Assembly: GCA_963696545.1 (NCBI GenBank)
Contig: CAVOKQ010000007.1
Span: 124,001 to 188,000, forward strand
Direction of reading: 5' to 3'
DNA from: RPQJ01 sp963696545
GTDB lineage: Bacteria; Pseudomonadota; Gammaproteobacteria; Steroidobacterales; Steroidobacteraceae
Length of the DNA stretch: 64,000 bases
The notes under the pieces are model-generated. The model saw only the letters and a program-made list of their open reading frames with translations. It ran no database searches and was not told the origin of the DNA. Below, in pieces: positions 31,944 to 40,202 of this stretch. The translations under genes and the position numbers were made by a program. Within the stretch, counting starts at the first letter, position 1; every line of letters begins with the position of its first letter.

Positions 31944-33038
31944 TCAGGCCGCCTTCACGCGATTGCGACGCCAGAGCGGCCCCGGCCGCTCGTCGCGCCA
32001 GACCAGCCACGCCGCGAGCACGACCGGCAGCATGTGCACCCACCACAGGCCAAACTGGCCGCCGGCGTTGCCCTTCTCCATCCAGACGCGCACGGCCGCG
32101 AGCAGGTTCGAATAGAGGAAATACGCGAGGATCGCGAACCCGACACGCGAGAACCGGCCCTGGCGAGGCCGCAGTTTCGCGAGCGGCACGGCGAGCAGCA
32201 TCAGTACGAACGCCATGGCCGGGATCGCCGTGCGCCACGCGAGCTCCGAGCGCTCCGCGCTGCCCTTCGCTCCGAGCAGTTCGCTGGTCGGGCGGATCGA
32301 CAATTTCTCGCTCTTGGTCTTCACCTCGGGCAGGCGCACGGGGATGCCGTGCTCCTTGAACTCCACGACCCGCCACTCGGTCGAACCGGGGATGCCCTCG
32401 TAGCGCCGGCCGTTGAACAGCACGAACAGTTGCTCCGACTGCCCGGCGCCGCGCTGCTCGGCCCGCTCGGCCACGGCGATCTCGACCCGCTCGCCGTCGC
32501 GGCGCTGCACGAAAACTCCCTCGAGCCGCCCGAGCTTCTCGACCCGCTCGGCATAGAAGACGACGTCGCCGGCCGCGAACGTGCGGAACCGCCCGGGCTC
32601 GAGCGCCCCGAACTGCGCTGCCTTCAACGCATCGACCCGGATCTGCTGGGCCTTGATTCCGGCAGCCGGAACCACGCGATATGACAGCAATGCGAGGACT
32701 CCGACGACGACGACGGTGAGCAGCAGGATCGGCCGGTAGATGCTGGACGTGCCGACGCCGCACGCCGCCATCGCGGTCATTTCGCTCTCGTGATACAGGC
32801 GGCCGAGCGCCAGGATGATGCCGAGGAACAGGCCGATCGGCAGCAGCACGGTCAGCTGCTGCAGCGTCGTGAGACCGATCAGGTTCAGCACGACCGAACC
32901 CGGGAAGCCGCTCTGGGCCGCCTGCCCGAGCACCCGCGCGAGCTGGTTGGACAGCAGGATCACCAGCAGCACGCCCGTGACCGCGACGAACGTCCAGGTC
33001 ACCTCGCGGAGCAGGTAGCGGTCAAGGCGGGAGAGCAC
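31944..33038 (-). CDS. lptF: LPS export permease LptF
   Basis: Partner of LptG in the LptB2FG extractor. 364 residues from GTG 33038 (VLSRLDRYLLREVTWTF), with N-terminal helices, GRLYHESEMTAMAACGVG (the coupling-helix region contacting LptB), a periplasmic domain and C-terminal helices from FVLMLLAVPLAKLRPRQGR. An upstream extension to 33206 is unconserved. It precedes lptG by one base and is divergent from pepA, the usual gammaproteobacterial order. Confidence 0.94.
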   Translation of the reverse strand: MLSRLDRYLLREVTWTFVAVTGVLLVILLSNQLARVLGQAAQSGFPGSVVLNLIGLTTLQQLTVLLPIGLFLGIILALGRLYHESEMTAMAACGVGTSSIYRPILLLTVVVVGVLALLSYRVVPAAGIKAQQIRVDALKAAQFGALEPGRFRTFAAGDVVFYAERVEKLGRLEGVFVQRRDGERVEIAVAERAEQRGAGQSEQLFVLFNGRRYEGIPGSTEWRVVEFKEHGIPVRLPEVKTKSEKLSIRPTSELLGAKGSAERSELAWRTAIPAMAFVLMLLAVPLAKLRPRQGRFSRVGFAILAYFLYSNLLAAVRVWMEKGNAGGQFGLWWVHMLPVVLAAWLVWRDERPGPLWRRNRVKAA

Positions 33039-33221
33039 AGGTCGCGGCTCCGTGCGGGAAACGGTAGACTCCGGCGTCCCTCGCCGGGACGCGCGGACCC
33101 ACGGGTCCGGCGGCCTCCGGACGGCGGGGCGCGACACCGAGTTTAGCGGGCGGCGCGGTCCGGCCACCAGCCGGATGCGACAGCCGTGGATGACAGGCAG
33201 ATTCAAGACAAAGGAACACGC

Positions 33222-34706
33222 ATGCGTTTCTACGCCGTCAGCGGGTCAGCCGCTCGCCAACGCACGGACTGCGCGATCGTCGGGCTGTACGAATCCGGGG
33301 CTCTCACGTCGGCCGCGGAACAACTGGACACCGCCCTCGACGGGCGCCTGACCAGGCTCGTCAAGCGCGGCGACCTGCGTGGCAAACCGGGTGAAGCCAC
33401 TCTGCTCGACGTCGACCGCGGCCCGTGCAGCCGGGTGCTCGTCGTCGGGCTCGGCAAGAAGGACGGCTTCAAGCGCAAGCAGTACAAGAAAGTGCTGCTG
33501 GCCGCGGCCGCCGCCGTGGCCAGGTCGGGCGCGAAGGACGCCGTCAGCTACCTTTCGCTCGAGCCAGTCGCAGATACCGACGCGTATTACCGCGGCCGGC
33601 TCGCCGCCGAAGCGGTCGGGCACGCGCTGTACCGGGTGCCGGCGATCCGCAGCACGCGCAAGCCGCCGGAACCTGCGCTGAAGAGCTTCGGCATCGCCGT
33701 GCCCGAGCGCAGCCAGAAGAAGGACGCCGAGCGCGGCCTCGAGCACGGGCGGGGCATCGCAGCAGGCGCCGCGCTGACGCGCGACCTCGCCAACCTGCCG
33801 GCGAACGTGTGCACGCCCACGCACCTCGCGCAGCAGGCGCGCGAACTCGCGCGTGCCTACAAGGCGGTCCGCACGCAGATCCTGGACGAGGCTGAGCTGC
33901 GCCGGCTGAAGATGGGCTCGTTCCTGTCGGTTACCGCCGGCACCGACGAACCCGCGAAGCTGATCGTGATGCGCTACGCCGGGGCTGCGAACAGCAAGGC
34001 TCCGGTTGCGCTGGTCGGCAAGGGAGTTACGTTCGACAGCGGCGGCATCTCGCTGAAGCAACCGCTGGGCATGGACGAGATGAAGTTCGACATGACCGGC
34101 GCCGCAAGCGTGTTCGGCTGCATCAAGGCGGCCGCGGAACTGCGCCTCCCGATCAACATCGTCGGGCTCGTGCCCGCCTGCGAGAACATGCCGAGCGGCG
34201 GCGCGACGAAGCCCGGCGATATCGTGCGCAGCATGTCGGGACAGACCATCGAGGTGATCAACACGGACGCCGAGGGCCGGCTGATCCTGTGCGACACGCT
34301 CACCTACTCGCGCCGCTTCAAGCCGTCGCTGGTGATCGACATCGCGACGCTGACCGGCGCCTGCGTGATCGCGCTCGGAGCCCACCTGTCCGCCGTGATG
34401 AGCAACGACGACGACCTCGCCGCCGAGATCGAGGAAGCGGGGCGGCGCGCCGAAGACCGCGCGTGGCACATGCCGATGGGCGAGGAGTACCACGACCAGT
34501 TGAAGAGCAACTTCGCCGACTTCACGAACTCGTGCGGGCGTGATGGTGGCGCGATCACCGCCGCGTGCTTCCTGGCGAAGTTCACGGACGGCCTGCGCTG
34601 GGCGCACCTCGACATCGCGGGCACGGCTTATCTCACCGGCGCGCAGAAAGGCAGCACCGGCCGACCGGTGCCGCTGCTGATGGATTTCCTGCTGAGCAGG
34701 CGTTGA
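33222..34706 (+). CDS. pepA: Leucyl aminopeptidase PepA
   Basis: Cytosolic M17 di-metal aminopeptidase; in some bacteria also a DNA-binding architectural protein. Catalytic signatures: GKGVTFDSGGISLK, DMTGAASV, CENMPSGGA and the diagnostic NTDAEGRLILCD. 494 residues from ATG 33222, which has AAAGGA 7 bases upstream; the frame opens 12 codons earlier but that part is unconserved. Divergent from lptF and upstream of holC. Confidence 0.95.
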   Translation: MRFYAVSGSAARQRTDCAIVGLYESGALTSAAEQLDTALDGRLTRLVKRGDLRGKPGEATLLDVDRGPCSRVLVVGLGKKDGFKRKQYKKVLLAAAAAVARSGAKDAVSYLSLEPVADTDAYYRGRLAAEAVGHALYRVPAIRSTRKPPEPALKSFGIAVPERSQKKDAERGLEHGRGIAAGAALTRDLANLPANVCTPTHLAQQARELARAYKAVRTQILDEAELRRLKMGSFLSVTAGTDEPAKLIVMRYAGAANSKAPVALVGKGVTFDSGGISLKQPLGMDEMKFDMTGAASVFGCIKAAAELRLPINIVGLVPACENMPSGGATKPGDIVRSMSGQTIEVINTDAEGRLILCDTLTYSRRFKPSLVIDIATLTGACVIALGAHLSAVMSNDDDLAAEIEEAGRRAEDRAWHMPMGEEYHDQLKSNFADFTNSCGRDGGAITAACFLAKFTDGLRWAHLDIAGTAYLTGAQKGSTGRPVPLLMDFLLSRR

Positions 34707-34708
34707 AC

Positions 34709-35149
34709 GTGCCTGCAGCGACCAAGGTCGATTTCTACGTGCTCGCCGCCGCCGATCGCCGGTCACGGCTGACGACCGCGTGCCGCCTCGCCGAGAAGGC
34801 GTTCGACCAGGGCTTGCAGGTGTCGGTGCGCACGTCCGGGCCGGCCGAGACGGCCGAGGTCGACGACCTGCTGTGGACGTTCAGCGACCGCAGCTTCGTG
34901 CCGCACGGCGTCTGGCCCACGGACCCGGCGTTCGCCGCTGCGACACCGGTGATGATCGCGAGCGGCGCGCTGCCTGAATCGCACCGCGACGTGCTGGTCA
35001 ATCTCGGCGCCGACGTGCCGCCCGAGTTCGGCTCGTACGCGCGGGTGTGCGAGATCGTCGCGGGAGACGCCGCGTCGAAGCGCGATGCCCGGCTGCGCTG
35101 GCGCGGCTACAAGGACGCAGGCCTCGCTCCCGAGAATCACAACCTCTGA
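34709..35149 (+). CDS. holC: DNA polymerase III chi subunit HolC
   Basis: Accessory clamp-loader subunit that binds SSB. 146 residues: KVDFYVLAAADRRSRLTTAC, RLAEKAFDQGLQV, LLWTFSDRSFVPHGVW, then VLVNLGADVPPEF, all typical of chi. It directly follows pepA, as in E. coli. GTG 34709 is the start used; a TTG two codons earlier overlaps the pepA stop and is also possible. Confidence 0.92.
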   Translation: MPAATKVDFYVLAAADRRSRLTTACRLAEKAFDQGLQVSVRTSGPAETAEVDDLLWTFSDRSFVPHGVWPTDPAFAAATPVMIASGALPESHRDVLVNLGADVPPEFGSYARVCEIVAGDAASKRDARLRWRGYKDAGLAPENHNL

Positions 35150-35163
35150 GCCCGGAGAGCCGC

Positions 35164-35448
35164 ATGAACCACCCGCTGGATACGATCCCGGTGCTGACCG
35201 ACGTCGTCGAGGACGACCTGCACGCCTCCGGGCCGGCGCTCGATCGCACGTCGCTGTTCCTCGGCGAACTCGAGGCTCACCTGACCGCGGCGATCCACGA
35301 GCGCGCCGACGAGCTCGTGCATAACGCGTGCCGCGAAATGGAGGCGCTGCTGCTCGAACAGGTGTCGGACCGCCTGCGCGCACAACTGCCCACGCTGGTC
35401 GCCGGGATCATCGAGGAGCACTTCCGCGGTCCCGACCGCGTCAACTGA
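35164..35448 (+). CDS. Small conserved-type protein between holC and valS
   Basis: 94 residues, mostly helical: DTIPVLTDVVEDDL at the N-terminus, then ERADELVHNACREMEALLLE and VSDRLRAQLPTLVAGIIEEH. GGAGAGC sits 3 bases before the ATG. Similar short acidic/helical genes occur at this place in other proteobacteria, often called DUF2486. No motif, signal or membrane segment. Its position between a replisome subunit and valS tells little about function. Confidence 0.75.
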   Translation: MNHPLDTIPVLTDVVEDDLHASGPALDRTSLFLGELEAHLTAAIHERADELVHNACREMEALLLEQVSDRLRAQLPTLVAGIIEEHFRGPDRVN

Positions 35449-35456
35449 ACGAGCCG

Positions 35457-38249
35457 ATGGACAAGAGCTACTCGCCGCGCGACATCGAGTCCCGCCTTTA
35501 TTCCGCCTGGGAATCCGCTGGTTGGTTCGCACCGGCCGGCACGGGCGCGCCCTACTGCATCATGATCCCGCCGCCGAACGTGACCGGCACGCTGCACATG
35601 GGGCACGCGTTCCAGCACACGCTCATGGACGCCCTCACGCGGCTGCATCGGATGGAGGGCGATCGCACGCTGTGGCAACCGGGCACGGACCACGCGGGCA
35701 TCGCGACGCAGATGGTCGTGGAGCGGCAGTTGAACGGCGCAGGCCGCGTCGCGACAGGACCTCGGCCGCGAGGCTTCGTCGAGCGCGTGTGGCAGTGGAA
35801 GGCGCAATCCGGCGACACCATCAGCCGCCAGATGCGCCGCCTCGGCAACTCGGTCGACTGGTCGCGCGACCGGTTCACGATGGACGAGGACCTGTCGGCC
35901 GCGGTGACCGAAGTCTTCGTGCGTCTCCATGAAGAAGGGCTCATCTATCGCGGGCAGCGGCTCGTCAACTGGGACCCGGTGCTGCACACGGCGCTGTCCG
36001 ACCTCGAAGTCGTCTCCGAGCCTGAGCCGGGCCATCTGTGGCACCTGCGCTATCCGCTCGACGACGGCAGCGGTCACGTCGTGGTCGCGACGACCCGCCC
36101 CGAGACGATGCTCGGCGACACGGCCGTCGCGGTGCATCCCGAGGACGAGCGCTATCGGCACCTGGTCGGCCGCTCGATCCGCCTGCCGCTTGCGAATCGC
36201 CTGGTCCCGATCATCGCCGACGAATACGTCGACCCGGCTTTCGGCAGTGGTTGCGTGAAGATCACGCCGGCCCACGATTTCAACGACTACGAGATCGGCA
36301 AGCGTCACGGCCTGCCGCTGATCAACCTGTTCACGGCCGACGCGGCGCTGAACGACGCGGCCCCGCCCGCATATCGCGGACTCGATCGCTTCGAAGCGCG
36401 CAAGCGCGTGGTCGCGGACCTCGAGGCGCCGGGCCTGCTGGAGAAGACCGAGCCGCACACGCTGCCCGTGCCGCGCGGCGACCGCAGCGGCGCGGCGCTC
36501 GAGCCGTGGCTCACCGACCAGTGGTACGTGCGCATCGCCCCGCTCGCGGAGCCCGCGATCAAGGCGGTCGAGGACGGCAGCATCCGCTTCATCCCGGACA
36601 ACTGGGCCAAGACCTACTTCCAGTGGATGCGCAACATCCAGGACTGGTGCATCAGCCGCCAGCTCTGGTGGGGCCACCGCATCCCCGCGTGGTACGACGA
36701 CGCCGGCAATGTCTACGTTGCCCGCAGCGAGGCGGACGCGCTGCAGCAGGCCCGCGCGAAGCACGGCAAGGAGACTTCGCTGCGCCGCGACGAGGATGTG
36801 CTCGACACGTGGTTCAGCTCGGCGCTGTGGCCGTTCTCGACGCTCGGCTGGCCGCAGCAGACGCCGGAGCTTGCTGCGTTCTACCCGACCTCGGTGCTGG
36901 TCACCGGTTTCGACATCATTTTCTTCTGGGTCGCGCGGATGATCATGATGGGCCTCAAGTTCCAGGGCGACGTGCCCTTCCGCGAGGTCTACATCACCGG
37001 GCTGATCCGCGACGAGCACGGCAACAAGATGTCGAAGTCCAAGGGCAACATCATCGACCCGCTGGACCTGATCGACGGCATCGACCTCGAGGCGCTCATC
37101 GCCAAGCGCACCACCGGGCTGATGCAACCGCAGATGAAGTCCGCGATCGAGAAGGCGACGCGCAAGCAGTTCCCGCAGGGTATTCCCTCCTACGGCACCG
37201 ACGCGCTGCGCTTCACGTTCGCCGCCCTCGCCACGATGGGGCGCGACATTCGCTTCGACCTCGGCCGCATCGAGGGCTACCGCAACTTCTGCAACAAGCT
37301 CTGGAACGCGTCGCGCTACGTGCTGATGAACACCGAGGAGCATGCGGCCGACCTGCAGGGCGCATGCACCTACACGGTCGCGGACAGCTGGATCCGCGGC
37401 CGGCTCGGCGTGGCCCTGTCGCGGTGCGCGAGAACCTCGCCGCGTACCGTTTCGATCTCGCGGCCCAGGCGATGTACGAGTTCGTGTGGTACGAGTACTG
37501 CGACTGGTACCTCGAGCTCTCGAAGCCGGTGCTGCAGGCGCATGACGCCGACCCGGCGCTGCAGCGCGGCACGCGCCGCACTCTGGTGCGAGGTGCTCGA
37601 GGCGTCGCTGCGCATGCTGCACCCGCTGATGCCGTTCATCACCGAGGAGATCTGGCAGAAGGCGGGACCGCTCGCCGGGCGCCGGGGCCCGACGATCATG
37701 CTGCAGCCGTACCCGCTCGCGGGCGACTTCGCGCAGGACGACGATGCCGCGAGGCAGGTGGGCCTGCTGCAGGCCGTGGTGCTCGGCATCCGGCAGATAC
37801 GCGGCGAGCTCGACGTCCCGCACTCGCGCGCCACGCCGGTCTACGTGCGTACCGACCGTCCGGGGGACGCGGCCGCTGTCGCCGCGCTCGGCGAGACGAT
37901 CGCGAAAGTGGGCAACCTCGAATCCGTCGCCGTAGTGGCTTCCGAGGCGGAGCTGCCACCTTGCGCCATCGCAATCATCGAGGGACGCACGATTCTCGCG
38001 CCGTTTGCGCGGCTCGTCGACGACGTGTCCGCGGAGATCGCGCGTCTCGAGAAGCGGCACGCCAAGGCGGGCCAGGAACGCGCGAAGTGCGTTGCGAAGC
38101 TCGGCAACGAGAGCTTCGTCGCGAACGCGCCACCCGACGTCGTGACCAAGGAACGCGAGCGGATCGCCGAGTTCGACCGGCAGCTCGAGCAGCTCGCGGA
38201 ACAGATGCGGCGCCTGGGCGCCGTGCAGGCCGTGGGAGCGGAAGCGTGA
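35457..38249 (+). CDS. valS: Valine-tRNA ligase, with two compensating frameshifts
   Basis: Class I synthetase charging tRNA-Val; 930 codons read from ATG 35457. HIGH-type PPNVTGTLHMGH near residue 47, editing-domain TRPETMLGDTAV, KMSKS at about 524-528, anticodon-binding domain and C-terminal coiled coil (EIARLEKRHAKAG). Between about 37421 and 37589 (residues 655-711) this frame is nonsense. The expected sequence (ENLAAYRFDLAAQAMYEF, CDWYLELSKPVL) lies in the next frame. One base appears missing near 37422 and one extra near 37589. All else is well conserved, so sequence error is likely. Confidence 0.94.
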   Translation: MDKSYSPRDIESRLYSAWESAGWFAPAGTGAPYCIMIPPPNVTGTLHMGHAFQHTLMDALTRLHRMEGDRTLWQPGTDHAGIATQMVVERQLNGAGRVATGPRPRGFVERVWQWKAQSGDTISRQMRRLGNSVDWSRDRFTMDEDLSAAVTEVFVRLHEEGLIYRGQRLVNWDPVLHTALSDLEVVSEPEPGHLWHLRYPLDDGSGHVVVATTRPETMLGDTAVAVHPEDERYRHLVGRSIRLPLANRLVPIIADEYVDPAFGSGCVKITPAHDFNDYEIGKRHGLPLINLFTADAALNDAAPPAYRGLDRFEARKRVVADLEAPGLLEKTEPHTLPVPRGDRSGAALEPWLTDQWYVRIAPLAEPAIKAVEDGSIRFIPDNWAKTYFQWMRNIQDWCISRQLWWGHRIPAWYDDAGNVYVARSEADALQQARAKHGKETSLRRDEDVLDTWFSSALWPFSTLGWPQQTPELAAFYPTSVLVTGFDIIFFWVARMIMMGLKFQGDVPFREVYITGLIRDEHGNKMSKSKGNIIDPLDLIDGIDLEALIAKRTTGLMQPQMKSAIEKATRKQFPQGIPSYGTDALRFTFAALATMGRDIRFDLGRIEGYRNFCNKLWNASRYVLMNTEEHAADLQGACTYTVADSWIRGRLGVALSRCARTSPRTVSISRPRRCTSSCGTSTATGTSSSRSRCCRRMTPTRRCSAARAALWCEVLEASLRMLHPLMPFITEEIWQKAGPLAGRRGPTIMLQPYPLAGDFAQDDDAARQVGLLQAVVLGIRQIRGELDVPHSRATPVYVRTDRPGDAAAVAALGETIAKVGNLESVAVVASEAELPPCAIAIIEGRTILAPFARLVDDVSAEIARLEKRHAKAGQERAKCVAKLGNESFVANAPPDVVTKERERIAEFDRQLEQLAEQMRRLGAVQAVGAEA

Positions 38250-39208
38250 GCGCCGCCTCGCACGGCGCCGCGGCCCCGTTCGATGCAGCGGGCGTGGAGC
38301 GTGTCGAGGCGACGGTCCGGGCACTGAACGGAATCATCCTGGGCAAGGAGCAGCAGCTGCGGTTGTGCCTCGCGTGCCTGTTCGCGCGCGGGCACCTGCT
38401 GATCGAGGACATCCCGGGCGTCGGCAAGACCACGCTTGCCCACGCCCTCGCCCGCTCGCTCGGCCTCAGCTACCAGCGCATCCAGTTCACCAGCGACCTG
38501 CTGCCCGCCGACATCACTGGCGTCTCGGTGTTCGACGCGGAAACAGGGCAGTTCCGCTTTCATCGCGGGCCCGTGTTCTCGCAGGTCGTGCTTGCCGACG
38601 AAGTGAACCGCGCGACGCCGAAGGCCCAGAGCGCGCTGCTCGAGGCCATGGAAGAACACCAGGTCACCTCAGACGGCCAGACCTACCCGATGAGCGAGCC
38701 GTTCTTCGTCATCGCGACGCAGAACCCCGTGTACCAGGTCGGCACGTTCCCGCTGCCGGAATCACAGCTCGACCGCTTCCTGATGCGCATCGAGCTCGGC
38801 TACCCGGGGCCCGCGCTCGAGCGGCAGCTGCTGCTCGGCACGGACCGCCGCGACCTGCTGGTGTCGCTCGCGCCGACGCTGACGCCGCAGCAGCTGCTGC
38901 GCCTGCAGGGCGACGTGGCGCGCGTCCATGTATCCGAAGCGCTGCTCGACTACGTGCAGGCGATCGCCCGCTACACGCGCCAGGCGAGCGAGTTCGAAGC
39001 CGGGTTGTCGCCTCGTGCCGTCATCGGACTGCTGCGGGCCGCGCAGGCCTGGGCGCTGATGCACTCGCATCCGGGCGTGCTGCCCGAGGACGTGCAGGCG
39101 GTAATGCCCTCCGTGGTCGGCCACCGGCTGGCGCCGCGCGAGTCCTCGCGCTTCCGCGATGCGGGGCAGGTCGGCCAGTTCGTGCTCGAGTCGGTGCCGG
39201 TTCCCTGA
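38246..39208 (+). CDS. MoxR-family AAA+ ATPase
   Basis: 320 residues. Walker A IPGVGKTTLA (about 56-65), Walker B VVLADEVNRA, sensor VIATQNPVYQVGTFPLPESQLDRFL and C-terminal GLSPRAVIGLLRAA. MoxR ATPases act as chaperones that insert cofactors or mature protein complexes, generally with a DUF58 partner as here. GTG 38246 overlaps the valS stop (GTGA). It begins a coupled set with the DUF58 and transglutaminase genes. Confidence 0.93.
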   Translation: MSAASHGAAAPFDAAGVERVEATVRALNGIILGKEQQLRLCLACLFARGHLLIEDIPGVGKTTLAHALARSLGLSYQRIQFTSDLLPADITGVSVFDAETGQFRFHRGPVFSQVVLADEVNRATPKAQSALLEAMEEHQVTSDGQTYPMSEPFFVIATQNPVYQVGTFPLPESQLDRFLMRIELGYPGPALERQLLLGTDRRDLLVSLAPTLTPQQLLRLQGDVARVHVSEALLDYVQAIARYTRQASEFEAGLSPRAVIGLLRAAQAWALMHSHPGVLPEDVQAVMPSVVGHRLAPRESSRFRDAGQVGQFVLESVPVP

Positions 39209-39215
39209 CGCCTGG

Positions 39216-40202
39216 ATGCGCACGCTGATCCGACGGCTGCGCGCGAAGATCGAAGCGCGCACGCAGGCGTGGCTCAAGAGGCGCCAGGGCGCCGATCGCG
39301 ACCCGGTGCAGCTGGACCGGCGGCGCATCTACATCCTGCCCACGCGGCTCGGGCTGGCCTACGCCGCGATGGTGTTCGCGATGGTGCTCGGTGGCCTCAA
39401 CTACAACAACAACCTCGGGCTCGGGCTCGCGTTCCTGCTGGTGAGCCTCGGGCTCGTGGCGATGCACCACTGTCACGGTACGTTGTCGGGCCTGGCGCTC
39501 AGGTTGCTGTCGACGCAATCCGCCTTCACCGGCCAGGACGTGCGCTTCGGCCTGCTGCTCGAGAATCGCGCGCGTTCACCGCGACCGGGCATCGAGGTCA
39601 CCGCCGGCCTCGGGATGCCTCGTGTCGTGGATATCCCTGCGTCGGGCTCGGCACCCGCTGCGATCGACATACCCGCCGCGAAACGCGGTCGGATCCGCCT
39701 GCAGCGTTTCGTGCTCGCCACGCGACACCCGCTGGGACTCTTCCGGGCCTGGGCCGTCGTGCATCCCGACTACTCGGCAATCGCCTGGCCGCAGCCGTCC
39801 GACCGGCGGCTGCCGCCTCCCGGCGTCGAGACCGATACCGGCGGCGCGCAGGATCGCGCCCGGGGCGAGGAGGACTTCGCCGGGCTCAAGCCGTACCAGG
39901 CGGGCGATTCATTGCGCCGGATCGCGTGGAAGGCCTATGCGCGGGGCCAGGGCCTGCACACGAAGCAATTCGCCGGTACCGACGTCGTGTCGCACGTGTT
40001 CGACTGGGACAGTCTGCCGGGCCTCGACACCGAGTCGCGACTCTCGCAGCTCTGTCGCTGGGTGATCGACGCCCACGAGCAGGGCGAGGCGTTCGGTCTC
40101 GCGCTGCCCGGCCTCGCAGTCGAGGCGAACATCGGCACCGCGCATTACGAGCGTTGCCTCAACGCCCTCGCGCTGTTCGAACCGGGTGGAACCCTTGGCT
40201 GA
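39216..40202 (+). CDS. DUF58 domain protein
   Basis: 328 residues with two N-terminal membrane helices (about 40-80, LGLAYAAMVFAMVLGGLNY), a beta-rich middle part and the DUF58 signature AGDSLRRIAWKAYARGQGL near residue 250. In known operons it works with a MoxR ATPase and a transglutaminase-like membrane protein; the molecular role is unsettled. The start is ATG 39216, 8 bases after the moxR stop. Confidence 0.9.
   Translation: MRTLIRRLRAKIEARTQAWLKRRQGADRDPVQLDRRRIYILPTRLGLAYAAMVFAMVLGGLNYNNNLGLGLAFLLVSLGLVAMHHCHGTLSGLALRLLSTQSAFTGQDVRFGLLLENRARSPRPGIEVTAGLGMPRVVDIPASGSAPAAIDIPAAKRGRIRLQRFVLATRHPLGLFRAWAVVHPDYSAIAWPQPSDRRLPPPGVETDTGGAQDRARGEEDFAGLKPYQAGDSLRRIAWKAYARGQGLHTKQFAGTDVVSHVFDWDSLPGLDTESRLSQLCRWVIDAHEQGEAFGLALPGLAVEANIGTAHYERCLNALALFEPGGTLG

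Noticed and set aside
35277..38324. A 1015-codon open frame on the minus strand opposite valS
   Set aside because: It is the complement of a GC-rich coding strand; its product is Arg/Ala/Asp-rich without motifs, and valS on the plus strand is unmistakable.
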